64,000 bases of DNA from Pseudoalteromonas shioyasakiensis (GTDB lineage Bacteria; Pseudomonadota; Gammaproteobacteria; Enterobacterales; Alteromonadaceae), in assembly GCF_024518675.1 (NCBI RefSeq), contig NZ_JANIGL010000002.1, positions 124,001 to 188,000 on the forward strand, given 5' to 3'. Positions 57,496 to 64,000 of the stretch are shown piece by piece (within the stretch, counting starts at the first letter, position 1; the number at the start of each line of letters is the position of its first letter). The translations under genes were made by a program, and so were the position numbers. The notes below the pieces were generated by a model. It was not told where the DNA came from. It made no database searches and saw nothing but the letters and a program-made list of their open reading frames with translations.

Positions 57496-57596
57496 ATTTT
57501 CGCACTACCTAGGTTGATAAGTTTAAAATTAGATTATCGATTCAACTAGATTATAAACCCATTTTTATAATTAATCCAAGCTGACAAATATTCAAT

Positions 57597-59588
57597 TTAA
57601 TTTAGCCAGTTATACACAGCTTTATTTAATTCGGATAGTTCTTCAATTAATGTGTACACGTTATTATCAATCTGTTTTTTATTTGAAAGTAACGCTTCAC
57701 TCAGTTCAATTTCTTTGCGTAAGCTGTCAATTTTAACCATAGCAATTGAGCCTTTTATCCTATGTAACAACATTTCACACTGACTAATATCTTTATTTTC
57801 TATCGCCACCTTCAAAGCGGCTAGATCTGCTTTTAATGTAGTGTAAAACACATTGGCCATCGCAATTGCATCGTGTTTATTACCAAATATAGCAACCCAG
57901 TGGCTCAAACTATAACCTTCATCTGAATTAGATTCGACAACTTTAAATTTAGTTTTATTAACTGGTTCGATTAACTTAAGTAACAACTCATGTAGGTCAT
58001 CGAGTGAATAAGGTTTACAAATAACATGATCTATTCCAACATTTTTTGCCTTTGCTAAGGTTTCACTTAAATTATCTGCGGTAATCCCTATTATAGGTAT
58101 GTTTTTTATGCGTGCGCATGCACTTGAACGAACTTTTTCAGCCAGTTCTAAACCATCAACAATTGGCATATTAAAATCTGTGATAATAGCTGAAAAAGTA
58201 TCGTGGTTTAATATCTCATAGGCAATTTCGCCATTGCCTGCTAGCGTCACATCGAACCCAAGCGATTCTAATTGCTGTTGAACAAGTAGTTGATTCATTG
58301 GGTTATCTTCGGCAATAAGTAATTTAGTCGCTGGGGCCGATAATTCTATGTGATTGGGTGTCGAGAGTTTGAAGTTATGCATAATTTCACTCAGCCCTGA
58401 CTGCTTAAAAACACTCGCAGATAATCCCATAACCGAGTCTGAAAAATAATAAGGCTGCTCGTTAAAATCACCAACTATAATTACCTTACCCTTAACCCCA
58501 TTGAGCTTTTCTAACCAAAAATCGCCGTATTTTTTTTCTAAATCTACTTTAGTTATAATAATATACGAGGTGTCAGTTAATAGTCGTTCGAATCCATTAA
58601 TAGTATTTTTTTGAAAAGTAATTTGATTAAATTCTAACTGCTCTAAAATAGCATCATCATCACTGCAAAGTTGCCAACTCTGATAATTAATATCGCTTTG
58701 TACTTTTATTTCAGGCTCTATTAAATCGTCTGTCGCAACGACTTGTTCATGTTCAAGCAGTAAACCTAACCAGTAACTACTGCCAGTTTTATTATCATCT
58801 TGCTGGTGGTGCACAGCAATCAAGCGACATTGATTAATTTTATCATTAGCTCGATATCGAAAAAGACATTGAATTTTTTGCTGCTGCCCCGTGTTATTTT
58901 TAAACGAACGGGCTATTTTCACTCTATCTTCATCAATAATTGTCGGCGAAATACACCCTGTTAAACCAACCTGGTTTATAGCCTCCTCAGATAAACCCAA
59001 TATCGCTTTAGCACCTTCTGATAAGCGGTTAAAGCACCCTTCGCCATTACTAAAATATTCAAACTCAAACGTACCCTCAACGAATCTATCTAACAGTAAA
59101 AGGCTATCAATATCGTGTTGTATTTCATTAGCACTTACCTGCGTTAACTCAGTAACCTTGTCAAACGTAGTAAGGACACCGCAAACTGTATTATTCGTGT
59201 CAAAATAAGGCTGTTTAGTATATTCAACTTGCTGTAATACACCTTTGCCATTGGGTATAACAGCCGTGTAGCAGAGCGCCTGTGAGCTTTGTAAAACTTC
59301 TTCATTTTGTTCTTTCAGCATCACAGCAATGGGTAAGCTATCATTAATTTGATTACTGTTTAAATCCCATAGAGCGTTAAACTCTGCTTTGAAGGCGTTA
59401 TTTGAAAACAATAAAGCATTATTAACATCTTCGATATAAAGCATTAAAGGTAAGCAGTTGAGCAGACTTTGAGTGTATTTACTCGTATTCTCTTGGGTTA
59501 CAGAGCTAGCTTTAACGCCGCTATGTTTAAAGAATAGTTTACGCCATAAAAAAAACATTATTATTAAAAAAATTGCGAGGTAAATCAT
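57597..59588 (-). CDS. PAS-receiver-Hpt phosphorelay protein without a kinase domain
   Basis: A 663-residue protein with an N-terminal membrane helix (3-18) and a PAS-like domain (about 38-150). A second PAS-like segment (about 170-290) and a possible pseudo-receiver (about 325-410) follow. A complete receiver lies at about 420-540, with phosphoacceptor Asp in IITDFNMPIVDG and Lys in VICKPYS. An Hpt domain lies at about 570-660, with His in LLHRIKGSIAMV. No HisKA H-box or HATPase N/G boxes are present, unlike BarA/EvgS. It may relay phosphate from a separate kinase. No partner gene is adjacent. Confidence 0.8.
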   Translation of the reverse strand: MIYLAIFLIIMFFLWRKLFFKHSGVKASSVTQENTSKYTQSLLNCLPLMLYIEDVNNALLFSNNAFKAEFNALWDLNSNQINDSLPIAVMLKEQNEEVLQSSQALCYTAVIPNGKGVLQQVEYTKQPYFDTNNTVCGVLTTFDKVTELTQVSANEIQHDIDSLLLLDRFVEGTFEFEYFSNGEGCFNRLSEGAKAILGLSEEAINQVGLTGCISPTIIDEDRVKIARSFKNNTGQQQKIQCLFRYRANDKINQCRLIAVHHQQDDNKTGSSYWLGLLLEHEQVVATDDLIEPEIKVQSDINYQSWQLCSDDDAILEQLEFNQITFQKNTINGFERLLTDTSYIIITKVDLEKKYGDFWLEKLNGVKGKVIIVGDFNEQPYYFSDSVMGLSASVFKQSGLSEIMHNFKLSTPNHIELSAPATKLLIAEDNPMNQLLVQQQLESLGFDVTLAGNGEIAYEILNHDTFSAIITDFNMPIVDGLELAEKVRSSACARIKNIPIIGITADNLSETLAKAKNVGIDHVICKPYSLDDLHELLLKLIEPVNKTKFKVVESNSDEGYSLSHWVAIFGNKHDAIAMANVFYTTLKADLAALKVAIENKDISQCEMLLHRIKGSIAMVKIDSLRKEIELSEALLSNKKQIDNNVYTLIEELSELNKAVYNWLN

Positions 59589-60015
59589 AGTATCTTCATA
59601 TAATTAGTTGGATATTGGTTCACTATGAAAGCTCTTTTGATTTTACCAAAGCGATTTAGTCAAAATTAAAAGGCTCAATAGTTCCAAGCTTACTATATTG
59701 ACTATAACCTAATTAAAAAAATACTTCCGATTTTAAACAATAGAAATATCTAATAAACAATTTCAGAGCTGATAGCTAAATATTTTCATTTAAGGTTTTC
59801 AGGGAACTATTTTAGAATAAAGATGGAGTAAGCAAGCTTGATAGTAATGCTATTGAGGTAGCTTTTCATTAAATCATGATATTAAAGATTTTATGACTCA
59901 ATAAAAATTTATGGGGCTTAAATTAAGATGAGATTTAAGATAGCTAGTAGTAGAGTTTGAGCTCAGAAGGTTCACTGTTTATGATGGTTAGTAATATGAT
60001 ACACCATTTATAAAA
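59589..60015. other. Intergenic region
   Basis: AT-rich sequence with no gene, repeat or strong promoter that I can support, apart from the CCATTT/AAATGG hairpin at the 3' side of the last tRNA-Val gene. Confidence 0.5.
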
Positions 60016-60091
60016 TGGTGGGTCGTACTGGACTTGAACCAGTGACCCTCGCCTTGTAAGGGCGATGCTCTCCCAACTGAGCTAACGACCC
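60016..60091 (-). tRNA. tRNA-Val (UAC), copy 6 in transcription order
   Basis: A 76-base cloverleaf on the minus strand with acceptor GGGTCGT, anticodon TAC in CCTTACAAGG, T-loop TTCAAGT and encoded CCA. Last of six identical copies. Confidence 0.98.
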
Positions 60092-60115
60092 ATATTACTT
60101 AAATACTTATTAAGA

Positions 60116-60162
60116 GTGCTGGACTTAACCAGTGATTTTCTTTTCCAATTGAGTAGATTCAT
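60116..60162 (-). pseudogene. tRNA-Val relic in spacer
   Basis: Retains the T-arm (CTGGACTTAACCAGTGA on the plus strand, against CTGGACTTGAACCAGTGA) and D-arm remains (CCAATTGAG against CCAACTGAG); the anticodon arm is gone. Confidence 0.6.
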
Positions 60163-60196
60163 TTGGATTTTGTAATATGGTACACCATTTATAAAA

Positions 60197-60272
60197 TGGT
60201 GGGTCGTACTGGACTTGAACCAGTGACCCTCGCCTTGTAAGGGCGATGCTCTCCCAACTGAGCTAACGACCC
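60197..60272 (-). tRNA. tRNA-Val (UAC), copy 5
   Basis: Identical 76-base gene with anticodon TAC and encoded CCA. Confidence 0.98.
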
Positions 60273-60296
60273 ATATTACTTAAATACTTATTAATA

Positions 60297-60343
60297 GTGC
60301 TGGACTTAACCAGTGATACTGTTTTCAAATTGAGCAAACTCAT
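60297..60343 (-). pseudogene. tRNA-Val relic in spacer
   Basis: T-arm and D-arm remnants like the 60116 relic, with the anticodon arm deleted and further point changes (AAATTGAGC). Confidence 0.55.
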
Positions 60344-60377
60344 TTGAATTTTATAATATGGTACACCATTTTAAAAA

Positions 60378-60453
60378 TGGTGGGTCGTACTGGACTTGAA
60401 CCAGTGACCCTCGCCTTGTAAGGGCGATGCTCTCCCAACTGAGCTAACGACCC
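60378..60453 (-). tRNA. tRNA-Val (UAC), copy 4
   Basis: Identical 76-base gene with anticodon TAC and encoded CCA. Confidence 0.98.
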
Positions 60454-60485
60454 ATATTATTTAAATACCTAACTATTAATTAATA

Positions 60486-60530
60486 GTACTGGACTGTAAC
60501 CAGTGATTATTTTCCAACTGAGCAAACTCA
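60486..60530 (-). pseudogene. tRNA-Val relic in spacer
   Basis: Keeps GTACTGGACT-GTAACCAGTGA and an intact TTCCAACTGAGC D-arm segment; the anticodon arm is missing. Confidence 0.6.
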
Positions 60531-60565
60531 TTTGGATTTTGTAATATGGTACACCATTTTAAAAA

Positions 60566-60641
60566 TGGTGGGTCGTACTGGACTTGAACCAGTGACCCTC
60601 GCCTTGTAAGGGCGATGCTCTCCCAACTGAGCTAACGACCC
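60566..60641 (-). tRNA. tRNA-Val (UAC), copy 3
   Basis: Identical 76-base gene with anticodon TAC and encoded CCA. Confidence 0.98.
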
Positions 60642-60673
60642 ATATTACTTAAATACTTAACTATTAATTAATA

Positions 60674-60750
60674 GTACTGGACTTTAACCAGTGATCCTCA
60701 CCATTTTTGATAAATAGCAGTGATACTCTCTTGCCAAGTGAGTAAACTCA
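60674..60750 (-). pseudogene. Near full-length tRNA-Val relic in spacer
   Basis: T-arm, an altered anticodon arm and a D-arm remnant are all present (77 bases) with many substitutions, so this relic is less deleted than the others. Confidence 0.6.
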
Positions 60751-60784
60751 TTTGGATTTTGTAATATGATACACCATTTTAAAA

Positions 60785-60860
60785 TGGTGGGTCGTACTGG
60801 ACTTGAACCAGTGACCCTCGCCTTGTAAGGGCGATGCTCTCCCAACTGAGCTAACGACCC
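60785..60860 (-). tRNA. tRNA-Val (UAC), copy 2
   Basis: Identical 76-base gene with anticodon TAC and encoded CCA. Confidence 0.98.
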
Positions 60861-60888
60861 ATATTACTTAAATACCTAATTATTAATA

Positions 60889-60935
60889 GTACTGAACTTA
60901 ACCAGTGATTTCCTTTTCCAATTGAACAAGCTCAT
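60889..60935 (-). pseudogene. tRNA-Val relic in spacer
   Basis: T-arm remnant (TACTGAACTTAACCAGTGA) and D-arm remnant (CCAATTGAACAAGC) without an anticodon arm. Confidence 0.55.
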
Positions 60936-60968
60936 TTGGATTTTGTAATATGGTACACCATTTAAAAA

Positions 60969-61044
60969 TGGTGGGTCGTACTGGACTTGAACCAGTGACC
61001 CTCGCCTTGTAAGGGCGATGCTCTCCCAACTGAGCTAACGACCC
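60969..61044 (-). tRNA. tRNA-Val (UAC), copy 1 (promoter-proximal)
   Basis: Identical 76-base gene with anticodon TAC and encoded CCA. Confidence 0.98.
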
Positions 61045-61068
61045 ATATTACTTACATATCTAACTATT

Positions 61069-61152
61069 AACAGTACTGGACTTTAACCAGTGATCCTCAC
61101 TATTTGTAGTAAATAGCAGTGATACTCTTTTCAAATGAGTTAACTACCCACC
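61069..61152 (-). pseudogene. Full-length tRNA-Val relic in the array leader
   Basis: On the minus strand it starts GGGTAGTTAACTCA and ends in the T-arm CACTGGTTAAAGTCCAGTA. The anticodon arm is replaced by a longer hairpin (CTATTT-ACTAC-AAATAG). The 3' acceptor strand no longer pairs. It lies between the promoter and the first functional gene. Confidence 0.65.
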
Positions 61153-61187
61153 CAATTCAACACATTGCTGCGTTGTTGTGGGGCGCT

Positions 61188-61215
61188 ATTATAGATAGAG
61201 TTGTAAATGTGTCAA
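61188..61215 (-). promoter_or_regulatory. Sigma70 promoter of the tRNA-Val array
   Basis: On the minus strand, -35 TTGACA (61210-61215), a 16-base spacer and a perfect -10 TATAAT (61188-61193), followed by AGCGCCCCAC, a GC-rich discriminator. Confidence 0.88.
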
Positions 61216-61858
61216 CACTTGAATGTGTAAAAATGATTTAGATGTGGTTTTTATAATCAACAAGATGGATAAAAGCACACTTTATGCTCATATTGAAGAA
61301 GTTTTAGCTCGCTACTATCAATATTTCATTTCCAGATACGTTACTCGCACTGTAAAAATCTCGATGATTTTATTAAACCTAAGCTCTATTTAAAATTCGC
61401 CCTCCCTAACAATGCATTAGTTAGCTCCTAACTATAAATAAAAAATGTGCCCCCCAGTCACTTTGCCCCATCATTTCACTCAAACATTAACAAAATACAT
61501 TTTATAACAGACGGCTCAGACAGAAAATTCAGCCACTTTGGCCTTGGCCAAGCCAAATACACTAACTTAGGGTTTTATATGGACTACTTTCTGGGTATAT
61601 AAAATTAAAACAACAGCGATACAGTTAGGCCACTTCAGCACTATATTATTTATCTGTTTGAACCAACAAACTACAAAGAGCAAAATTTGCATATAAATGT
61701 ACACCTTTTATAACGGCAATTAATATCTCAATCACCTCAATAAAAGTGACTATCATTAATAAAAACCACCACACAGCTCAAAAAACAGACTGAAGCGTTT
61801 ACGGATTATCCAGTTTGTTGAAAAATAGGACATTTGAATAAAGTTGCTGAAAAAAATG
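61216..61858. other. Intergenic region between divergent tRNA operons
   Basis: About 640 bases with no supported gene. A 42-codon frame at 61265-61393 is unrecognised. CTTGGCCAAG near 61552 is a short palindrome. Nothing else was seen. Confidence 0.5.
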
Positions 61859-61887
61859 TTGACATTATTTAGGTGGCTGCATAGAAT
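61859..61887 (+). promoter_or_regulatory. Sigma70 promoter of the tRNA-Ala/Glu operon
   Basis: -35 TTGACA (61859-61864), a 17-base spacer and -10 TAGAAT (61882-61887), followed by GCGCCCCGC. Confidence 0.85.
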
Positions 61888-61947
61888 GCGCCCCGCACTC
61901 AGCGATACACAGCTCGATGTACTAAGCAGTGTAAAGCAAAATAAGTT

Positions 61948-62023
61948 GGGGCTATAGCTCAGCTGGGAGAGCGCTTCGCTGGCAGCGAAGAGGTCTGCGG
62001 TTCGATCCCGCATAGCTCCACCA
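61948..62023 (+). tRNA. tRNA-Ala (GGC)
   Basis: A 76-base cloverleaf with anticodon GGC in TTCGCTGGCAGCGAA, T-loop TTCGATC and encoded CCA. First gene of the Ala-Glu array. Confidence 0.98.
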
Positions 62024-62061
62024 TCTTATTTTTTGCAAGTCCTAGGGTAGCAGTTTTCTGT

Positions 62062-62137
62062 GTCCCCATCGTCTAGAGGCCTAGGACACCGCCCTTTCAC
62101 GGCGGTAACAGGGGTTCGAATCCCCTTGGGGACGCCA
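62062..62137 (+). tRNA. tRNA-Glu (UUC), copy 1
   Basis: A 76-base cloverleaf with anticodon TTC in CCGCCCTTTCACGGCGG, T-loop TTCGAAT and encoded CCA. Confidence 0.98.
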
Positions 62138-62270
62138 TCTAATTTATTAGAGGCGGTTATACCGAGAAAATAGCGATGCAAGTAAAGCTCGAGTCTTTAT
62201 TCGCAAATATCGCATAATATAAAGCTCTGATTTGAGTCTAACTAATCATGTCCTAGTGACACATTTATGT

Positions 62271-62346
62271 GTCCCCATCGTCTAGAGGCCTAGGACACCG
62301 CCCTTTCACGGCGGTAACAGGGGTTCGAATCCCCTTGGGGACGCCA
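62271..62346 (+). tRNA. tRNA-Glu (UUC), copy 2
   Basis: Identical 76-base gene with anticodon TTC and encoded CCA. Confidence 0.98.
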
Positions 62347-62427
62347 CTTATTTATAAGTATTGTGTTATGAAAACACTCGCCTGAATCGAGTTTAACTAT
62401 TCAGTTGTCCTAGTGACACATTTCTGT

Positions 62428-62503
62428 GTCCCCATCGTCTAGAGGCCTAGGACACCGCCCTTTCACGGCGGTAACAGGGGTTCGAATCCCCTTGGGGACG
62501 CCA
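62428..62503 (+). tRNA. tRNA-Glu (UUC), copy 3
   Basis: Identical 76-base gene with anticodon TTC. From here the spacers are also nearly identical, giving a repeat period of about 157 bases. Confidence 0.98.
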
Positions 62504-62584
62504 CTTACTTATAAGTGTTGTGTTATGAAAACACTCGCCTGAATCGAGTTTAACTATTCAGTTGTCCTAGTGACACATTTATGT

Positions 62585-62660
62585 GTCCCCATCGTCTAGA
62601 GGCCTAGGACACCGCCCTTTCACGGCGGTAACAGGGGTTCGAATCCCCTTGGGGACGCCA
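62585..62660 (+). tRNA. tRNA-Glu (UUC), copy 4
   Basis: Identical 76-base gene with anticodon TTC and encoded CCA. Confidence 0.98.
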
Positions 62661-62741
62661 CTTATTTATAAGTGTTGTGTTATGAAAACACTCGTCTGAA
62701 TCGAGTTTAACTATTCAGTTGTCCTAGTGACACATTTCTGT

Positions 62742-62817
62742 GTCCCCATCGTCTAGAGGCCTAGGACACCGCCCTTTCACGGCGGTAACAGGGGTTCGAA
62801 TCCCCTTGGGGACGCCA
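62742..62817 (+). tRNA. tRNA-Glu (UUC), copy 5
   Basis: Identical 76-base gene with anticodon TTC and encoded CCA. Confidence 0.98.
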
Positions 62818-62946
62818 CTTATTTATAAGTGTTGTGTTATGAAAACACTCGCCTGAATCGAGTTTAACTATTCAGTTGTCCTAGTGACACAGAAAATGTT
62901 TCTGAGAAGATAATGCCATTCGCCTCGCAGGCTTGGTCTCATCTTA

Positions 62947-62988
62947 CGCAGAAATAGCAAATCAGTGATTTGCAAACCAATTTCTGCG
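62947..62988. repeat. Nested inverted repeat inside the tRNA-Glu array
   Basis: The outer arms CGCAGAAAT and ATTTCTGCG (9 bp, perfect) enclose an inner GCAAATCA...TGATTTGC hairpin. The last base is G1 of the sixth tRNA-Glu. It belongs to about 95 bases of extra sequence absent from the other spacers. Confidence 0.7.
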
Positions 62989-63063
62989 TCCCCATCGTCT
63001 AGAGGCCTAGGACACCGCCCTTTCACGGCGGTAACAGGGGTTCGAATCCCCTTGGGGACGCCA
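62988..63063 (+). tRNA. tRNA-Glu (UUC), copy 6
   Basis: Identical 76-base gene with anticodon TTC and encoded CCA, preceded by an inserted segment. Confidence 0.98.
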
Positions 63064-63265
63064 CTTATTTTTATAAGTGAACAGTCATTTAAATAAGAAA
63101 ACCTTTTATACCCCTTCAAATCTTTATTCATAAAATATACTTGTTTACAGTCAAGTATGTATAAAAAATAAAAATCTCACTAATAGCGAATAAATTTTAA
63201 ATTCTCTTGTAAGCTACTAGACTGTTGATTATAGTCACCAATACATTCACGTGGTTTTAAGCTTA

Positions 63266-64000
63266 ATGCCAGCAAAGATTTTTTCTAACGCAAAAATACT
63301 CATAGTGGAAGAGCAACCTCTTGCTCAAAGCTATATGAAGCAATCGCTCGAAAAGCTTGGCTTTCGGCAATTGCGCTTTGCTGATCATGCTAATTCTGCA
63401 AAAGAGCAATGTTTAACCGAGCAATTTGATTTGATCGTTTGTTCGTTCAATTTGAGTAAACATCAGGATGGCTACCAGCTTTACGAAGAGTTAAGAGTTA
63501 AACGATTAATTAAAAACTCCACTGGCTTTATTTTTATCTCTGCAGAAACCACGGGCTCTTTAGTACACAGTGTCCTTGAGCTGCAACCTGATGACTTCCT
63601 TGTTAAACCCTTCACTATTTATGAACTTAAAACACGTATTGAAAAAATCTTATTACGTAAAACTAACTTACAAAAGGTTTATGATTTCATCGATGATGGC
63701 AACGATTCAAAAGCACTCAAATTTATAAATACTGCGCTAGAACATAATACCAGTGCGTATAGTGCTATTTTATTACGTTTAAAAGGTGATGTATTACTGA
63801 GATTGAAACGTAATGAAGAAGCTAAAAGCTTTTTTAAATCAGTTCTTGATATACAAAAATTCGCATGGGCAAAAGTAGGCTTAGTCGAAGCACTAATTGC
63901 AAATAACGAACATATATTAGCGCAGCGCATGCTTAAAACAATGCTTACGCGCCAAGAAACTCGACTAGTTGCACTAGATTTACTTGGCTCTTTAGAAATA
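63266..64000 (+). CDS. Receiver-TPR protein with altered phosphoacceptor (partial)
   Basis: 245 codons remain open to the right edge. The N-terminal 125 residues form a CheY-like receiver: ILIVEEQPL (an acidic pair), FIFISAET and FLVKPF (conserved Lys). The expected phosphoacceptor Asp is Ser60 (LIVCSFNL), so normal aspartyl phosphorylation is not expected. Residues from about 140 onward look like tetratricopeptide repeats (KALKFINTALEH; NEEAKSFFKSVLDIQ). ATG 63266 is the first Met; its ribosome-binding site is weak. The rest lies outside the window. Confidence 0.8.
   Translation, partial: MPAKIFSNAKILIVEEQPLAQSYMKQSLEKLGFRQLRFADHANSAKEQCLTEQFDLIVCSFNLSKHQDGYQLYEELRVKRLIKNSTGFIFISAETTGSLVHSVLELQPDDFLVKPFTIYELKTRIEKILLRKTNLQKVYDFIDDGNDSKALKFINTALEHNTSAYSAILLRLKGDVLLRLKRNEEAKSFFKSVLDIQKFAWAKVGLVEALIANNEHILAQRMLKTMLTRQETRLVALDLLGSLEI

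Noticed and set aside
60016..61044. Regularly spaced direct repeats that could suggest a CRISPR array
   Set aside because: The repeat units are complete tRNA-Val genes with CCA ends and the spacers resemble each other; no cas genes are present. The same applies to the Asp, Asn and Glu arrays.
61265..61393. 42-codon frame that slightly recalls transposase N-termini
   Set aside because: Too short, without terminal repeats or a ribosome-binding site; the resemblance is not specific.
61756..62013. 85-codon minus-strand frame over tRNA-Ala
   Set aside because: It runs through the tRNA-Ala gene and its promoter; begins MRDRTADLF, a typical mis-called tRNA peptide.
62868..63131. 87-codon minus-strand frame over the last tRNA-Glu
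   Set aside because: Contains the antisense of tRNA-Glu (GIRTPVTAVKGRCPR), a known spurious peptide.

Overview
The window is a chromosomal segment of a marine gammaproteobacterium, most likely a Pseudoalteromonas or a close Alteromonadales relative. The evidence is the AT-rich composition, the conserved gene blocks (dnaQ/rnhA/yafS/gloB/mltD, yqcC-truC-yqcA, rnfABCDGE-nth, tamA-tamB, syd/queF), the TIGR03503, DUF3549, DUF3301 and DUF2310 proteins, and large arrays of identical tRNA genes. It is mostly core genome: I see no prophage, intact insertion sequence, CRISPR array or resistance island.

Layout. 1-1842: end of purM, purN, and a DUF3108 exported protein. 1968-8477: a class II amidotransferase, fadE with a FadR-like operator, an S9 peptidase lipoprotein and a membrane-anchored XRE regulator. 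8715-9479: seven tRNA-Asp genes on the minus strand. 9579-16452: a TIGR03503 protein, dnaQ/rnhA, an added persulfide-dioxygenase-like MBL gene, a yafS-like methyltransferase, gloB and mltD. 16496-19451: yqcC-truC-yqcA, DUF3549 and DUF3301. 19573-20154: a CsrB-type regulatory RNA on the minus strand with an upstream GacA/UvrY box. 20304-28785: queE/queC, a small methyltransferase, a PspB-like protein and the minus-strand run MATE-uvrB-methyltransferase-trmK-unknown. 28786-30246: a gene-poor stretch and four tRNA-Asn genes. 30397-32340: a degenerate GGDEF-EAL protein (CsrD/LapD type). 32547-39417: the Rnf electron-transport operon, nth and gloA. 39799-49431: a secreted propeller protein, an M16 peptidase, GNAT, DUF2310, syd/queF, a cyclophilin and a solute-binding protein. 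49439-59588: tamB/tamA, rraB, radD, an H-NS-like protein and a PAS-REC-Hpt protein. 60016-63063: six tRNA-Val, one tRNA-Ala and six tRNA-Glu genes. The window ends inside a receiver-TPR protein.

Themes. (1) Csr control: the minus strand at 19573-19988 carries about 21 GGA motifs, many in small hairpin loops, a strong intrinsic terminator, and a perfect TGTAAG-N6-CTTACA box about 150 bp upstream of the inferred start. The degenerate GGDEF-EAL protein and the RNase E inhibitor RraB could act on the turnover of such an RNA. (2) Translation capacity: 24 tRNA genes in four transcription units, each behind a near-consensus sigma70 promoter with a GC-rich discriminator. The Val array carries a decayed tRNA relic in every spacer and one in its leader. 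(3) Queuosine: queE, queC and queF lie in the same window as eleven tRNA-Asp and tRNA-Asn genes, which are Q-modification substrates. (4) Three short tandem-repeat tracts of 7 or 8 bp lie between genes. All family names come from recognising sequence motifs by eye; no database search was run.
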